64,000 nt of DNA from Umboniibacter marinipuniceus (GCF_003688415.1 NZ_REFJ01000002.1:372001-436000); one strand, 5' to 3'. Positions 26,521 through 36,190 are shown, numbered from the stretch's first letter. Numbers and translations: made by a program. The notes: generated from the sequence alone by a model not told the origin.

Positions 26521-27939
26521 ATGCTTTGGCTGTGTATTCATCTCCCCTTACTACCTGTAGAGATTTACGCGCATTGCGCCAAAGCACCACTGGCAGTATC
26601 TGAAAACCATCGCATCAAATACTGTAATGCCCTGGCATCAGCTCAGGGCATTAGTCCTGGTCAATCTTTAATTACTGCATGGGCGCTTCTCTCGGAATTA
26701 GAAATTGAAGATCGGGATCATCAGAAGGAATTATTGCGCCTGCAGCTACTAGCTGATTTCTGCCGTGAATTTACCCCACACATCAGTATTCCCTCAAGTG
26801 ACCGGTTGTTACTCGATTTAACGGGCTGCCTAAACGTCCATGGTGGCTGGCCAAAACTGAAGGAAAAGATTAGTAACAGCCATCTACTCGCCACTCACCA
26901 CATGCAGTTTGGCCTGGCCAATACTCCGGAAGCCGCTATATTGCTTAGCCACAATTTAAATTTTGAGAGCGAAGTAGTTATTAGCAATGACAGTATTGAC
27001 CTCGCTAAGATCCAGCACCTTATCAATGAACAGCCTATTGCACAGCTTAACTGTGAGCCAAAGATCATTCAGCGATTGGCTAATTTGGGATTACGAACCC
27101 TAGGTGAGGTTAAGCAACTCCCTTCTCATGCGCTAGGCCACCGACAAAGCCATTTCTTTATGGATTACCTTAGCCGTCTATATGGCCTAAAAGGAGATGT
27201 CCGGCAACCACATGTTACCCCTCCTCAGTTTCACGAGGAGAGCTTCAGCCTACAGTCCGTTAGTAATCTAAGTGAAATACAGCCTGCATTTGAATTGCAG
27301 CTAGAAAAATTACAACGATTTTTACGCCAACATCAACAGCATTGTATCGAGCTGCGTTGGCAGCTACGTAATGAACAGCGCTACTTACATCGCCTTCACG
27401 TTGGTGTAGAAGCCTGTAGGAATAACGTAGCCTCTATGCTGAAACTAACCCAGTTACAAAGTGAAAAGCAGCCAATCAAACGGGCGATCAATCAAGTGGC
27501 GCTTGAATCTATCCATCGGCCGTTAAGCTTAGAGATTGGTGATGATCTATTCCCTGAGTCTTTAGCAAAGCCATTAGATCGAAAACTAGTGGAAAGCCTT
27601 GAAGCAAGACTAGGTAAGGACCGAATCAGCTACCTAAAAAGTCCGGCCAGTCATCGCCCAGATGATCTCGGACAACCTAAGCAGGAGGCGTTGAGCATAG
27701 CTAAGCGGCCAACATGGTTATTCAAATCTCCTAAACTTATTCTCCAACGCGGCAAACAGATGGTTTTTGAAGGCCAGGTATTAAGCTTACTTCAAGGACC
27801 TGAGCGCATTGACACTCAGTGGTGGAGCTCACGCTGCCAGCGAGACTATTACATCGCTAAAAGTGATCGAGGGTTACGTTACTGGGTCTATAAAGACCTT
27901 GCTAACCGCAGATGGTTTGTTCAAGGTATTTTCGCGTAG
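26521..27939 (+). CDS. imuB: ImuB, inactive Y-family polymerase homologue
   Basis: A 472-residue DinB-like protein. The N-terminal palm region (MLWLCIHLPLLPVEIYA) lacks the catalytic acidic residues of true Y-family polymerases, as is known for ImuB. The helix-hairpin-helix region (LANLGLRTLGEVKQLP) and little-finger part are recognisable. Known ImuB proteins bind the beta clamp and bring DnaE2 to the lesion; I see no obvious C-terminal clamp motif. Confidence 0.92.
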   Translation: MLWLCIHLPLLPVEIYAHCAKAPLAVSENHRIKYCNALASAQGISPGQSLITAWALLSELEIEDRDHQKELLRLQLLADFCREFTPHISIPSSDRLLLDLTGCLNVHGGWPKLKEKISNSHLLATHHMQFGLANTPEAAILLSHNLNFESEVVISNDSIDLAKIQHLINEQPIAQLNCEPKIIQRLANLGLRTLGEVKQLPSHALGHRQSHFFMDYLSRLYGLKGDVRQPHVTPPQFHEESFSLQSVSNLSEIQPAFELQLEKLQRFLRQHQQHCIELRWQLRNEQRYLHRLHVGVEACRNNVASMLKLTQLQSEKQPIKRAINQVALESIHRPLSLEIGDDLFPESLAKPLDRKLVESLEARLGKDRISYLKSPASHRPDDLGQPKQEALSIAKRPTWLFKSPKLILQRGKQMVFEGQVLSLLQGPERIDTQWWSSRCQRDYYIAKSDRGLRYWVYKDLANRRWFVQGIFA

Positions 27940-27945
27940 TCAGCC

Positions 27946-30900
27946 ATGCAGTATGCCGAGTTATTTTGCCGTAGTAATTTTAGTTTCTTACACAGTGCAT
28001 CACACCCTGAAGAACTGGTAGATCAAGCCGATGACCTGGGCTACGACGCCATCGCTATCACAGATGAATGCTCACTAGCCGGGGTGGTAAAGGCCCATGT
28101 TGCGGCCGCTAAGCGAGACATAGATTTAGTCATAGGCAGCTATTTCAAAATTGGCGACCATCACAACCCTATAGCCGAGCTTATCCTACTGGCCCCCAAC
28201 CGTGATGCCTATGGACAAATTTCGGCACTGATCACCAAGGCAAGAAGAAGGTCTGAAAAGGGGCATTATCAGTTAACGTTAGAAGACCTCAATAACGGTC
28301 TGAAGTCTTGCTTAGCCATATGGTTTGTCAGCTCTGTTAAGCAGCAATGCTATCGGCTTGCACCGTTACTCATCAAAGCATTCCCTAAAGGCGTCTGGTT
28401 GGGCATCCAATATCACTTAGACGCGCAGTTCATTGCTCATTATAAGCAATGCCTGAGCCTTGCTACTGAATACCACCTCATGATGACCTGTGTTGGTAAT
28501 ATTCGTATGCACCACCGTGATAGACAACCGCTATTAGACGTCTTAACGGCTATTCGCCAGAACACCACTTTGACAGAGCTAGGCCTACATGCCAGCAAAA
28601 ACCGAGAGTGCGCTTTACAGAACCTACAGCAAATTCATCGCCGCTTTCCAGAGGCACTGATTAAGGAATCCATCCACATTGCCCAGCAATGTCACTTTTC
28701 TTTGGATGAACTGCGTTATAACTACCCTGCTGAATTGGTTCCTAGTAATAAAACACCCAGCGAGTGGCTAAGCGAGTTGGTACACGATGGCTGCAAAAAG
28801 CGTTGGCCAGAAGGCGCTAACGACCAAGTAACAAAGCAAATCAAATATGAGCTTAACGTTATTAGGGAGCTCAAATATGAACATTATTTCCTCACAGTTC
28901 ATGACATTGTTCAATTTGCTAGAAGCCAACATATCCTATGCCAAGGGCGTGGTTCGGCCGCTAATTCTGCCGTTTGCTACGCGCTCTTCATTACTGAGGT
29001 GGATCCTGCACAGTCGAATCTACTTTTTGAACGATTTATCTCAAAAGAACGAAATGAACCCCCTGATATCGACGTTGACTTCGAACATCACCGCCGCGAA
29101 GAGGTTATTCAGTATATCTATAAGAAGTACGGTCGCGACCGAGCCGCGTTAGCAGCAACCGTTATCACGTATCGGCCGCGTAGTGCTATCAGAGATGTTG
29201 GTAAAGCTATTGGCCTAGATGCGGTTGTAGTAAATAAGCTAGCAAAGAGTCTAGCGTGGTGGGATCGCTCTGGTGATCTAGAAACCAGACTAGGCGAAGC
29301 AAATTTATCGACCCGCTCTCCCATCACTAAGCACTACGCCTTTCTCATTAAGGAAATTTTGGGCATGCCGCGACATTTATCTCAGCATGTTGGCGGCTTT
29401 ATTGTCACGGATGCGCCAGTCTATTCACTAGTACCCATTGAAAACGCTGCAATGGAGGGCCGAACTATTATTCAATGGGATAAAGATGATATTGAAGCGC
29501 TAGGTCTGCTAAAGATCGACGTACTTGCCCTAGGGATGTTAAGCGCTATCCAAAAGTCTCTCGCGGCCATTAACGTCTATAGCGCTACCCCAGTGACACT
29601 GGCAAGCATTCCTGCTGACTGCCCGAAGACTTATGGCATGCTCAGCAGAGGCGATAGCATTGGTGTCTTCCAGGTTGAGTCTCGCGCTCAAATGAACATG
29701 CTGCCTCGCCTGCAGCCTAACTGCTTTTACGATTTAGTCATTGAAGTAGCCCTGGTACGACCAGGCCCCATTCAAGGCGATATGGTTCACCCCTATCTAC
29801 GAAGACGCCAAGGCTTAGAGCAGGTTGATTACGCCAATGAAGCGGTCCAAGCTGTTCTGGAAAGAACCCTTGGGGTACCAATATTTCAGGAGCAAGTGAT
29901 CAAGCTGGCTATGGTGGCAGCAGGCTTTAGTGGCGGCCAAGCCGATCAACTGCGGCGAGCAATGGCTAACTGGCGGCGTAATGGAGAGCTGGCTCAATTC
30001 AAGGAGCCCGTTATTACAGGAATGTTAGAGCGCGGACATAGTCTTGATTTTGCTGAACGTTTGTTTCGACAAATGGAAGGCTTTGGTGACTATGGTTTTC
30101 CCGAATCTCATGCTGCTAGCTTTGCCCTACTCGTTTATATTTCGGCATGGCTAAAATGTCACTACCCAGCTGCGTTCTATTGTGGTTTGTTAAACAGCCA
30201 ACCGATGGGTTTTTATAGTCCATCACAGCTCCTGCAGGATGCCAAACGCCATGGCGTAGATATCCTACCCATTGATATCAACCATAGTCACTGGGACTAT
30301 CAACTTGAGGTGCTATCGGAAGCTAGTCCCTTACGCGCTTCACAGGGTAGTCCGCAAATAAGCACTGACAGTGCTGCTACGATTACAACTCAATCACCGT
30401 CACTTAGAGTTGGGTTTCGTCAGATAAAGGGCTTCTCGAAGCCTTCCGCGGATGAAATTACCAGTCGCCGGTTGAAGCAGCTGATTAGCGGGGCGAACGA
30501 CGCTAAAAAGCGCTGTAAAATTGCCTCCGATCAACTTGAGAAATTGATTGCTGCCGGAGCCTTTAATCAACTGGATGGCAACAAACATCTTAGCCATTGG
30601 TTAGTTCAAGGGGTCTCTGAAGCAGTTCTCACTCATGACAACATTGAACGGACTAAGGTTAGCCTAGCGGAACCCTCACCATGGGACCAACTAGCAGATG
30701 ACTACCAACATACTGGAATTACCCTGAATCAACACCCGTTATGGCTACTACAGGAAACCAACCCGATTAATCAGTGTACCAACGCACAGGATTGTTTTTC
30801 ACTTCATCAAGGTAGATGGGTGCAGATTGCTGGCATCGTTAGCTGTCGGCAAAGACCTAGCACAGCCTCCGGCCTAGTGTTTTTAACACTCGAAGATCAC

Positions 30901-31125
30901 ACAGGTAATCATAATGTTATTGTCGAAAAAGCGGTACAAGAGCGCTGCCGAAAGGCACTGCTTGCTGGTCAATTACTACATATTAAAGGGGTGATTGAGC
31001 GAGTTGATCCGCCCAAGCTCCAAGCCCACGGTGAGACTTCAACGCTTATTCATATCAAGGCAGGACATATTGAGGACATTAGTCACTTATTGAACTCAGA
31101 GCACCAATCTAGAGATTTTCACTGA
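27946..31125 (+). CDS. dnaE2: Error-prone DNA polymerase III alpha DnaE2
   Basis: A 1059-residue C-family polymerase, normal for DnaE2. It has an N-terminal PHP domain (SNFSFLHSASHPEELV), the polymerase core (GRGSAANSAVCYAL; DIDVDFEHHRREEVIQY; SQHVGGFIVTD) and a C-terminal OB domain (VQIAGIVSCRQRPSTASG). A Ser/Thr-rich insertion occurs at about residues 791-820, just before the conserved LRVGFRQIKG. It is the catalytic subunit of the SOS mutasome, with imuB six bases upstream. Confidence 0.95.
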   Translation: MQYAELFCRSNFSFLHSASHPEELVDQADDLGYDAIAITDECSLAGVVKAHVAAAKRDIDLVIGSYFKIGDHHNPIAELILLAPNRDAYGQISALITKARRRSEKGHYQLTLEDLNNGLKSCLAIWFVSSVKQQCYRLAPLLIKAFPKGVWLGIQYHLDAQFIAHYKQCLSLATEYHLMMTCVGNIRMHHRDRQPLLDVLTAIRQNTTLTELGLHASKNRECALQNLQQIHRRFPEALIKESIHIAQQCHFSLDELRYNYPAELVPSNKTPSEWLSELVHDGCKKRWPEGANDQVTKQIKYELNVIRELKYEHYFLTVHDIVQFARSQHILCQGRGSAANSAVCYALFITEVDPAQSNLLFERFISKERNEPPDIDVDFEHHRREEVIQYIYKKYGRDRAALAATVITYRPRSAIRDVGKAIGLDAVVVNKLAKSLAWWDRSGDLETRLGEANLSTRSPITKHYAFLIKEILGMPRHLSQHVGGFIVTDAPVYSLVPIENAAMEGRTIIQWDKDDIEALGLLKIDVLALGMLSAIQKSLAAINVYSATPVTLASIPADCPKTYGMLSRGDSIGVFQVESRAQMNMLPRLQPNCFYDLVIEVALVRPGPIQGDMVHPYLRRRQGLEQVDYANEAVQAVLERTLGVPIFQEQVIKLAMVAAGFSGGQADQLRRAMANWRRNGELAQFKEPVITGMLERGHSLDFAERLFRQMEGFGDYGFPESHAASFALLVYISAWLKCHYPAAFYCGLLNSQPMGFYSPSQLLQDAKRHGVDILPIDINHSHWDYQLEVLSEASPLRASQGSPQISTDSAATITTQSPSLRVGFRQIKGFSKPSADEITSRRLKQLISGANDAKKRCKIASDQLEKLIAAGAFNQLDGNKHLSHWLVQGVSEAVLTHDNIERTKVSLAEPSPWDQLADDYQHTGITLNQHPLWLLQETNPINQCTNAQDCFSLHQGRWVQIAGIVSCRQRPSTASGLVFLTLEDHTGNHNVIVEKAVQERCRKALLAGQLLHIKGVIERVDPPKLQAHGETSTLIHIKAGHIEDISHLLNSEHQSRDFH

Positions 31126-31221
31126 GTTTCAAGCGTAATATGAGCAGCACTAACCACAGCGGAATTACTATTTGGCGAAGAAGGTTAATCTGGGGCAAAA
31201 GCTTCATCGCTACACTCTGCA

Positions 31222-31255
31222 AGCGTAGCCGTCATCTCAATAATGACGGCACGCT
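31222..31255. terminator. Hairpin between dnaE2 and the aldehyde dehydrogenase gene
   Basis: An eight-pair stem (GCCGTCAT with its complement ATGACGGC at 31228-31250) with an outer AGCG/CGCT extension lies between convergent genes. It lacks a T run, so termination is uncertain. Confidence 0.4.
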
Positions 31256-31267
31256 ATGAGCGAGTAC

Positions 31268-32695
31268 TTAAAGCTGGATTGCCTTCACCTCTATAAATTC
31301 ATGCATCGCTTCACGCCCCCACTCCCTACCATTGCCAGATTGCTTGTAGCCACCAAACGGCGCCAGAAAGTTATACTCCCCGCCATTCACATAAACCTGA
31401 CCAGCACGAAGCTTCCGAGCAATAGCTAAGCCGGCGTCTTTAGACCCCGCCCAAACTGCGGAACTCAGGCCATACGGAGTATCGTTCGCAACGGTGATTG
31501 CTTCCGCCAAATTTTGGTAAGGCAGGATACAGGTTACAGGACCGAATATCTCTTCGCGAGCAATACGCATCTGGTTGTTAACCTGAGAGAAAACCGTTGG
31601 CGAAACGTAATAACCCTGCGAGAAACCTGCTGGCCGCTCAACACCACCGCTTACCAGTTCGGCGCCTTCGTCGATGCCTATCTGAATGTAATTCAACACC
31701 GTATTACGCTGTTGCGCAGAACTCATTGGGCCGAGGAATGCCTCTTCGTCACCCGGTTCGCCAACTTTCAGACCTTCAACATACGCTTTCGCCACTGCAT
31801 TCGCTTCGGCGAGACGATAAGCAGGAACCAACAGGCGCGTTAACGCTGTGCAAGTCTGACCACTGTTGAACATTACGTCACCCATGGCGTACTCAACCGC
31901 CGTCGCAAACTCCTCCGCGCTAAGGTCCTCGGTAATAATCATGGGTGACTTACCACCAAGCTCTTGGCAAACTCGTTTTACTGATGGGGCAGCCAGCTCC
32001 GCAATGCGAACCCCTGCTCGGGTGGAACCCGTGAAAGACACCATATCTACTTCAGGATGGACGCACATTGCCTCACCCACCACTGGTCCCAAACCTGAAA
32101 CAAGGTTAAAGACACCTGCAGGTACGCCGGCCTCGTCCATGATTTCTGCAAGAATGAAGGCATTAAGCGGCGTTACTTCCGACGGCTTCACTACCATGGT
32201 ACATCCTGCGGCCAGCGCTGGAGCTACCTTTCCTACAATCTGGAGTAGCGGGTAATTCCACGGATTGATAAAGGAACAGACACCAATCGCCTCTTTAACG
32301 ATTAGACTATTACCCTCTTCCTGATCTTCATCCATCATTGAGCAGAAGTCAGCGTACATGCGCATTCCCTCGATTGGCTCTTCGCTCTGTACTGCTTTAG
32401 CGTGCGCAATGGGGGATCCAAGCTCTGCAGAAATGACCGCTGCAATCTCATCAACCCGTTGTTCCAGCAGGTCGGAGACTCGGCGAATGATGTCTGCTCG
32501 TTCAGCTGATGGCGTATTCGACCAGCTTTCGAAAGCGGCACGTGCCGCCATGACTGCATCATCTACATCTTGAGCATTTCCCTCTGGTACCGTGGCGATC
32601 TGCGCTTCCGTTGCTGGGTTGATAACAGAAGTGAGCGTACTGGAATGTGAATCAACCCAACCACCATTGATGTAAAACTGACTATAACTCTTCAT
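31268..32695 (-). CDS. Aldehyde dehydrogenase family protein
   Basis: A 475-residue NAD(P)-dependent aldehyde dehydrogenase. Catalytic Cys282 (NSGQTC), Glu245 (QELGG) and Asn147 (PWNYP) are present, with the FTGST coenzyme motif at 221-225. The substrate cannot be told from sequence; family relatives oxidise aliphatic or aromatic aldehydes. It is monocistronic and convergent with dnaE2. Confidence 0.88.
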   Translation of the reverse strand: MKSYSQFYINGGWVDSHSSTLTSVINPATEAQIATVPEGNAQDVDDAVMAARAAFESWSNTPSAERADIIRRVSDLLEQRVDEIAAVISAELGSPIAHAKAVQSEEPIEGMRMYADFCSMMDEDQEEGNSLIVKEAIGVCSFINPWNYPLLQIVGKVAPALAAGCTMVVKPSEVTPLNAFILAEIMDEAGVPAGVFNLVSGLGPVVGEAMCVHPEVDMVSFTGSTRAGVRIAELAAPSVKRVCQELGGKSPMIITEDLSAEEFATAVEYAMGDVMFNSGQTCTALTRLLVPAYRLAEANAVAKAYVEGLKVGEPGDEEAFLGPMSSAQQRNTVLNYIQIGIDEGAELVSGGVERPAGFSQGYYVSPTVFSQVNNQMRIAREEIFGPVTCILPYQNLAEAITVANDTPYGLSSAVWAGSKDAGLAIARKLRAGQVYVNGGEYNFLAPFGGYKQSGNGREWGREAMHEFIEVKAIQL

Positions 32696-32717
32696 AAATC
32701 AACACCTAATAAACTTT

Positions 32718-33128
32718 CTACCAAGCAAAATATGCTGCCATTAATACTAAATATCGCCCGCACTTGGCTACGGCGACTAACAATATGGTTTGCCAAAATG
32801 GGAGCTTAAACCACCCGGCCAAGCCAGGGAAGGCGTCTCCAATTAGAGGGACCCACGAGAATAATAATGTCCACTTACCAAAGCGATTATAAAACGCTGA
32901 GGCCTTAGCCGAACTAGGTTTAGCTTTAAAGCCAAGTTTACCTTCACGAGCAAGGCGCGCTAGCCACCAGGTGAGCAGTGCCCCAAGCGTATTCCCCAGA
33001 GTGCCAACAGCTAGAACAATGACAGGATTAAGCCCCTCGTCAAGCGCCGCAATGAAGACCACTTCTGAAGCAAACGGGAAAATACTCGCTGAAATAAACG
33101 CACTAAAAAAAAGACTGAGTAACAGCAT
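32718..33128 (-). CDS. YqaA-like VTT/DedA membrane protein
   Basis: A 136-residue membrane protein of the VTT (SNARE-associated Golgi) superfamily, closest to YqaA: FPFASEVVFIAALDEG, GNTLGALLTWWLAR, and FSWVPLIGDAFPGLAGWFKL. Relatives are linked to lipid translocation or membrane homeostasis. Its ATG directly follows the U run of the cold-shock gene's terminator. The only Shine-Dalgarno-like bases (AAGGCGG) lie inside the hairpin, so translation may be controlled. Confidence 0.75.
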   Translation of the reverse strand: MLLLSLFFSAFISASIFPFASEVVFIAALDEGLNPVIVLAVGTLGNTLGALLTWWLARLAREGKLGFKAKPSSAKASAFYNRFGKWTLLFSWVPLIGDAFPGLAGWFKLPFWQTILLVAVAKCGRYLVLMAAYFAW

Positions 33129-33156
33129 AAAAAACGGCCGCCTTAGCGACCGTTTC
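33129..33156 (-). terminator. Terminator of the cold-shock gene, abutting the next start codon
   Basis: On the minus strand, AAACGGTCGC pairs with GCGGCCGTTT (one wobble pair) around a four-base loop, followed by six Ts. The ATG of the VTT membrane protein follows immediately. Confidence 0.85.
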
Positions 33157-33202
33157 TTGAACCAACCACGACCGATAGGTCGCGTATCGTACGAATCTAT
33201 AA

Positions 33203-33412
33203 TTAAGCAGGTACTACACTTTCTGCTTGAGGGCCTTTGGCGCCGTTAGTAACCGTCATAGTTACTGGCTGTCCCTCGGTAAGTGTACGACGACCTGTCC
33301 CTTCGATCGAGCTGTAGTGTACGAAAACATCTTTCTCGCCCTCACGCTCGATAAAACCAAATCCCTTTTCATCATTAAACCACTTAACAGTGCCTGTTAG
33401 CTGCTCCGCCAT
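33203..33412 (-). CDS. CspA-family cold-shock protein
   Basis: A 69-residue single cold-shock domain protein with RNP1 (KGFGFIE) and RNP2 (VFVHYSS). It binds single-stranded RNA and DNA and can act as an RNA chaperone or antiterminator. Start [13 protein letters not shown] is canonical. Whether it is cold-induced cannot be told. A terminator follows. Confidence 0.95.
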   Translation of the reverse strand: MAEQLTGTVKWFNDEKGFGFIEREGEKDVFVHYSSIEGTGRRTLTEGQPVTMTVTNGAKGPQAESVVPA

Positions 33413-33723
33413 ACTCTTGATATCCTTATTTTTTTTGCCCTAAAACGGGTGTTCTTAAATCCATGGGCACCTACCCAAATCTCTGTAGGTAATTACTACT
33501 TACATTAATAAAAAGACTATCTAAAAAATGGTGCTTAAACAACAATTCGAAACGAAATTATGTGCGAAACAAGAAAAAACACTCCAAATTGTGCAGATAA
33601 TATACAACCCGTAATAGCAAACTGTCATGAAGCTGTAACAAAGCGGTAACGAAGTTGTCACGATCAGTACGGCGGCGCGAATTCCCGTTACAATGTAGTA
33701 ACCAAATAGCGAGGTACACGACT
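33413..33723. other. Divergent control region between csp and the DUF1415 gene
   Basis: 311 bp without a gene. The left part should be the leader of the cold-shock gene. The right part holds four PhoB-type half-sites (33622-33661) and a possible -10 hexamer TACAAT at 33689-33694 reading toward the DUF1415 gene. Confidence 0.6.
33622..33661 (+). promoter_or_regulatory. Tandem PhoB box (four 11-bp-spaced half-sites)
   Basis: CTGTCAT, CTGTAAC, CGGTAAC and TTGTCAC occur in direct orientation with an exact 11-bp period, separated by GAAG, AAAG and GAAG. This is the architecture of a Pho box (7-bp half-sites, 4-bp spacers) repeated twice. It reads toward the DUF1415 gene, 63 bp upstream of its start codon. 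The gap of 27 bp to the TACAAT hexamer is longer than in classical Pho promoters. Confidence 0.65.
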
Positions 33724-34263
33724 GTGAAAACACCACTTGAGGCCACTAAATGCTGGTTAGAAGACGCCGTTATCGGACATAATTTCTGCCCGTTCGCACG
33801 CCGAGAATTTGTCGCCAACAGAATTAAGTTTACCGTTGTCGAAACAAAGGTAGGTCTAGAAGAAGCGCTAGAGCGTTTAGTGGATGAACTGCGTGACTTG
33901 GATAATAGCGACGTAGAAACCACCTTGTTAGTCTTCGCAGCGGACTTCAAACACTTCGATGACTTTATTGATCTAATGGAGTTAGGCGATCAGCTCATTG
34001 ATGCACTTGAGTACCGAGGTACCTATCAGCTTGCTCACTTCCACCCTATGTACCTCTTTGATGGAGAGGAGCCCGACTCGGCTAGTCACTACACTAACCG
34101 CGCACCCTATCCAACATTACATCTTCTTCGCGAAGCAAGCTTAGCTCGCGTTTTGAAGGATAAAACGGAAAGTGACGACATCGTTGCTACGAATATCGCC
34201 ACCTGCGAACGCCTCGGTAACGCGTTGTTACAAAATGCACTTCATCGCTACAGGGATAGCTAA
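33724..34263 (+). CDS. DUF1415 family protein
   Basis: A 179-residue cytosolic protein matching DUF1415: CPFARRE near residue 22, VFAADFKHFDDFIDLMELGD and QLAHFHPMYLFDGEE, then NRAPYPTLHLLREASL. His and Asp/Glu residues in the last motifs hint at a catalytic or metal site, but the family has no assigned function. The GTG at 33724 follows GAGG and gives the conserved N-terminus. The upstream PhoB-type sites suggest phosphate control. Confidence 0.85.
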   Translation: MKTPLEATKCWLEDAVIGHNFCPFARREFVANRIKFTVVETKVGLEEALERLVDELRDLDNSDVETTLLVFAADFKHFDDFIDLMELGDQLIDALEYRGTYQLAHFHPMYLFDGEEPDSASHYTNRAPYPTLHLLREASLARVLKDKTESDDIVATNIATCERLGNALLQNALHRYRDS

Positions 34264-35021
34264 GGTAAGCGCATAGCGCCATCTATTCTAAGTGTTGCGC
34301 CATTCATGAGGCGATTGCCAATTAAAAACGCCACCGCGTCGGCGAATTCAGCCGGAGCACCTAAACGCTTAGGAAACTGGGTAACCGCCAATAACGGCGC
34401 GAGTACTTTTTCGTCGGCCTCCATTAGCATTGGTGTAGCCATAACGCCTGGCGCTACCGTGTTCACACGAATTCCAACGCTTGCTAGGTCTCTCGCTGCA
34501 GGCAACGCTAGCGAGACAATGGCTCCCTTACTCGCTGAATAGGCCGTTTGACCTTTTTGTCCATCAAAAGCCGCTACGCTTGCTGTATTAATCACCACAC
34601 CGCGCTCGCCATCCATCAACGGCTCATAGTTGGTCATTCGAGCAGCGGCCAAACGCATGACATTAACCGTCCCTAACAAATTGATGTCGATAACTCGCTG
34701 AAACGCCTGCAACTCGTATGGACCTTTTCGCCCTACAAGTTTTGCCGCGCCAATAATCCCAGCACAATTTACGACTCCACGTACCTCACCAGCAAAGGCT
34801 TCTGCCATGTCTAGGGCATTGTTGACCGAGCCCTCATCACATACATCACAACTAAAGCCCTTCACGCTGCCTGGAAACCGCTCTGACAACTCTGCTAGTG
34901 CCTGCTCATTAATGTCGAAACCACTAACTTTAGCGCCATCAGCAACTAAGCGCTCCACCGTTGCTAAACCTAGCCCACTGGCCGCGCCCGTGACCACAAA
35001 ATGTTTGCTCTGAATAATCAT
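34260..35021 (-). CDS. SDR dehydrogenase, probably 3-hydroxyacyl-CoA dehydrogenase
   Basis: A 253-residue short-chain dehydrogenase. The cofactor loop is TGAASGLG (11-18) and the catalytic residues are Ser148, Tyr161 and Lys165. Asp37 after the second strand favours NAD. The sequence resembles type-2 (HSD17B10-like) 3-hydroxyacyl-CoA dehydrogenases, and overlap with the thiolase gene (ATGA) supports a beta-oxidation role. The substrate chain is unknown. Confidence 0.83.
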   Translation of the reverse strand: MIIQSKHFVVTGAASGLGLATVERLVADGAKVSGFDINEQALAELSERFPGSVKGFSCDVCDEGSVNNALDMAEAFAGEVRGVVNCAGIIGAAKLVGRKGPYELQAFQRVIDINLLGTVNVMRLAAARMTNYEPLMDGERGVVINTASVAAFDGQKGQTAYSASKGAIVSLALPAARDLASVGIRVNTVAPGVMATPMLMEADEKVLAPLLAVTQFPKRLGAPAEFADAVAFLIGNRLMNGATLRIDGAMRLP

Positions 35022-36190
35022 TCGCCCACCCTCTTGATTAAGGTAGCATTCGCCGTGCCGCCGCTCTCGCAGATGGCTACTAGACCATAGCGAGCTTTAC
35101 GACGTTCAAGTTCGCACAACAGGGTTGAAATGAGCTTAGTACCCGTTGCTCCAAGCGGGTGACCAAGTGCTACCCCGCCGCCATTAACATTAAGTTTGTC
35201 CAGTGAGGCATTAAGTTCACGTAACCACACCAATGGAACCGGTGCAAAAGCTTCATTGACCTCATAAAGGTCAATATCTTGAATGGACATTCCAGCCTTA
35301 GCCAACAGCTTCTTGGTAGCCGGAATAGGGCCGGTTAGCATTTTAATTGGGTCATCTCCAGCAATGGCCATAGTATGCACCACAGCACGAGGCTTAAGCC
35401 CAAAGCGCTTAACTGCCGCTTCTGACATGACCAGCACGGCGGAAGCTCCATCGGTAATTTGCGACGCATTACCCGCTGTGATTGCGCCATTACTAATAGG
35501 TTTGAGATTCGCTAGCCCCTCGGCGCTGCAGCTATCACGAATCCCTTCATCCTGCTGGAGATCAATGCTTTCGGCATCATCAACATAAGGGACAATTTCC
35601 CGATTGAAATAGCCCGCATCACGAGCTTTCATCGCGCGTTGATGAGAGAGTACGGCAAATGCATCAATCTCTTCGCGTGTTAAGCCCCAATGCTCAACAA
35701 TCAACTCCGCGCCAATGGTTTGATGAAACCAATCAACGCCATAGTTGGTATTGATACCCGTCGCGCTGTACGGTTGCCCGTGTCCAGCCGCTTTGCCATC
35801 GGCAACATTTGCACCAATGGACACAAGGGACATTGATTCAACGCCACCTGCGATGACGATATCCTGGGTACCAGACATGACCGCTTGAGCGGCGAAGTGC
35901 AACGCCTGTTGCGACGAGCCACATTGACGATCAACGGTTACCGCTGGAACACTTTCAGGGATACGCTTACTAGCTAAAACAGCGTTGCGCGCTAAGTTAT
36001 TGGCCTGCGCACCAACTTGGGTCACGCAACCAAAGATAACATCATCAATGTCCTCAGCGCTAAACCCATTGCGATCTACTAGGGCGTCAAGCACAAACGC
36101 GCCGAGATCAACAGGATGAACAGATGAGAGTGAGCCGTTGCGCTTCCCGCCTGGGGTACGAATTGCATCGACAATATAAGCTTTTGACAT
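35018..36190 (-). CDS. Acetyl-CoA acyltransferase (thiolase)
   Basis: A 390-residue thiolase with nucleophile Cys90 (DRQCGSS), His344 (LGHPLGATG) and Cys374 (ICESGG). It cleaves 3-ketoacyl-CoA, or condenses acetyl-CoA in reverse. Pairing with the overlapping SDR gene suggests fatty-acid, steroid or branched-chain catabolism; no acyl-CoA dehydrogenase is in the window. Confidence 0.9.
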   Translation of the reverse strand: MSKAYIVDAIRTPGGKRNGSLSSVHPVDLGAFVLDALVDRNGFSAEDIDDVIFGCVTQVGAQANNLARNAVLASKRIPESVPAVTVDRQCGSSQQALHFAAQAVMSGTQDIVIAGGVESMSLVSIGANVADGKAAGHGQPYSATGINTNYGVDWFHQTIGAELIVEHWGLTREEIDAFAVLSHQRAMKARDAGYFNREIVPYVDDAESIDLQQDEGIRDSCSAEGLANLKPISNGAITAGNASQITDGASAVLVMSEAAVKRFGLKPRAVVHTMAIAGDDPIKMLTGPIPATKKLLAKAGMSIQDIDLYEVNEAFAPVPLVWLRELNASLDKLNVNGGGVALGHPLGATGTKLISTLLCELERRKARYGLVAICESGGTANATLIKRVGE

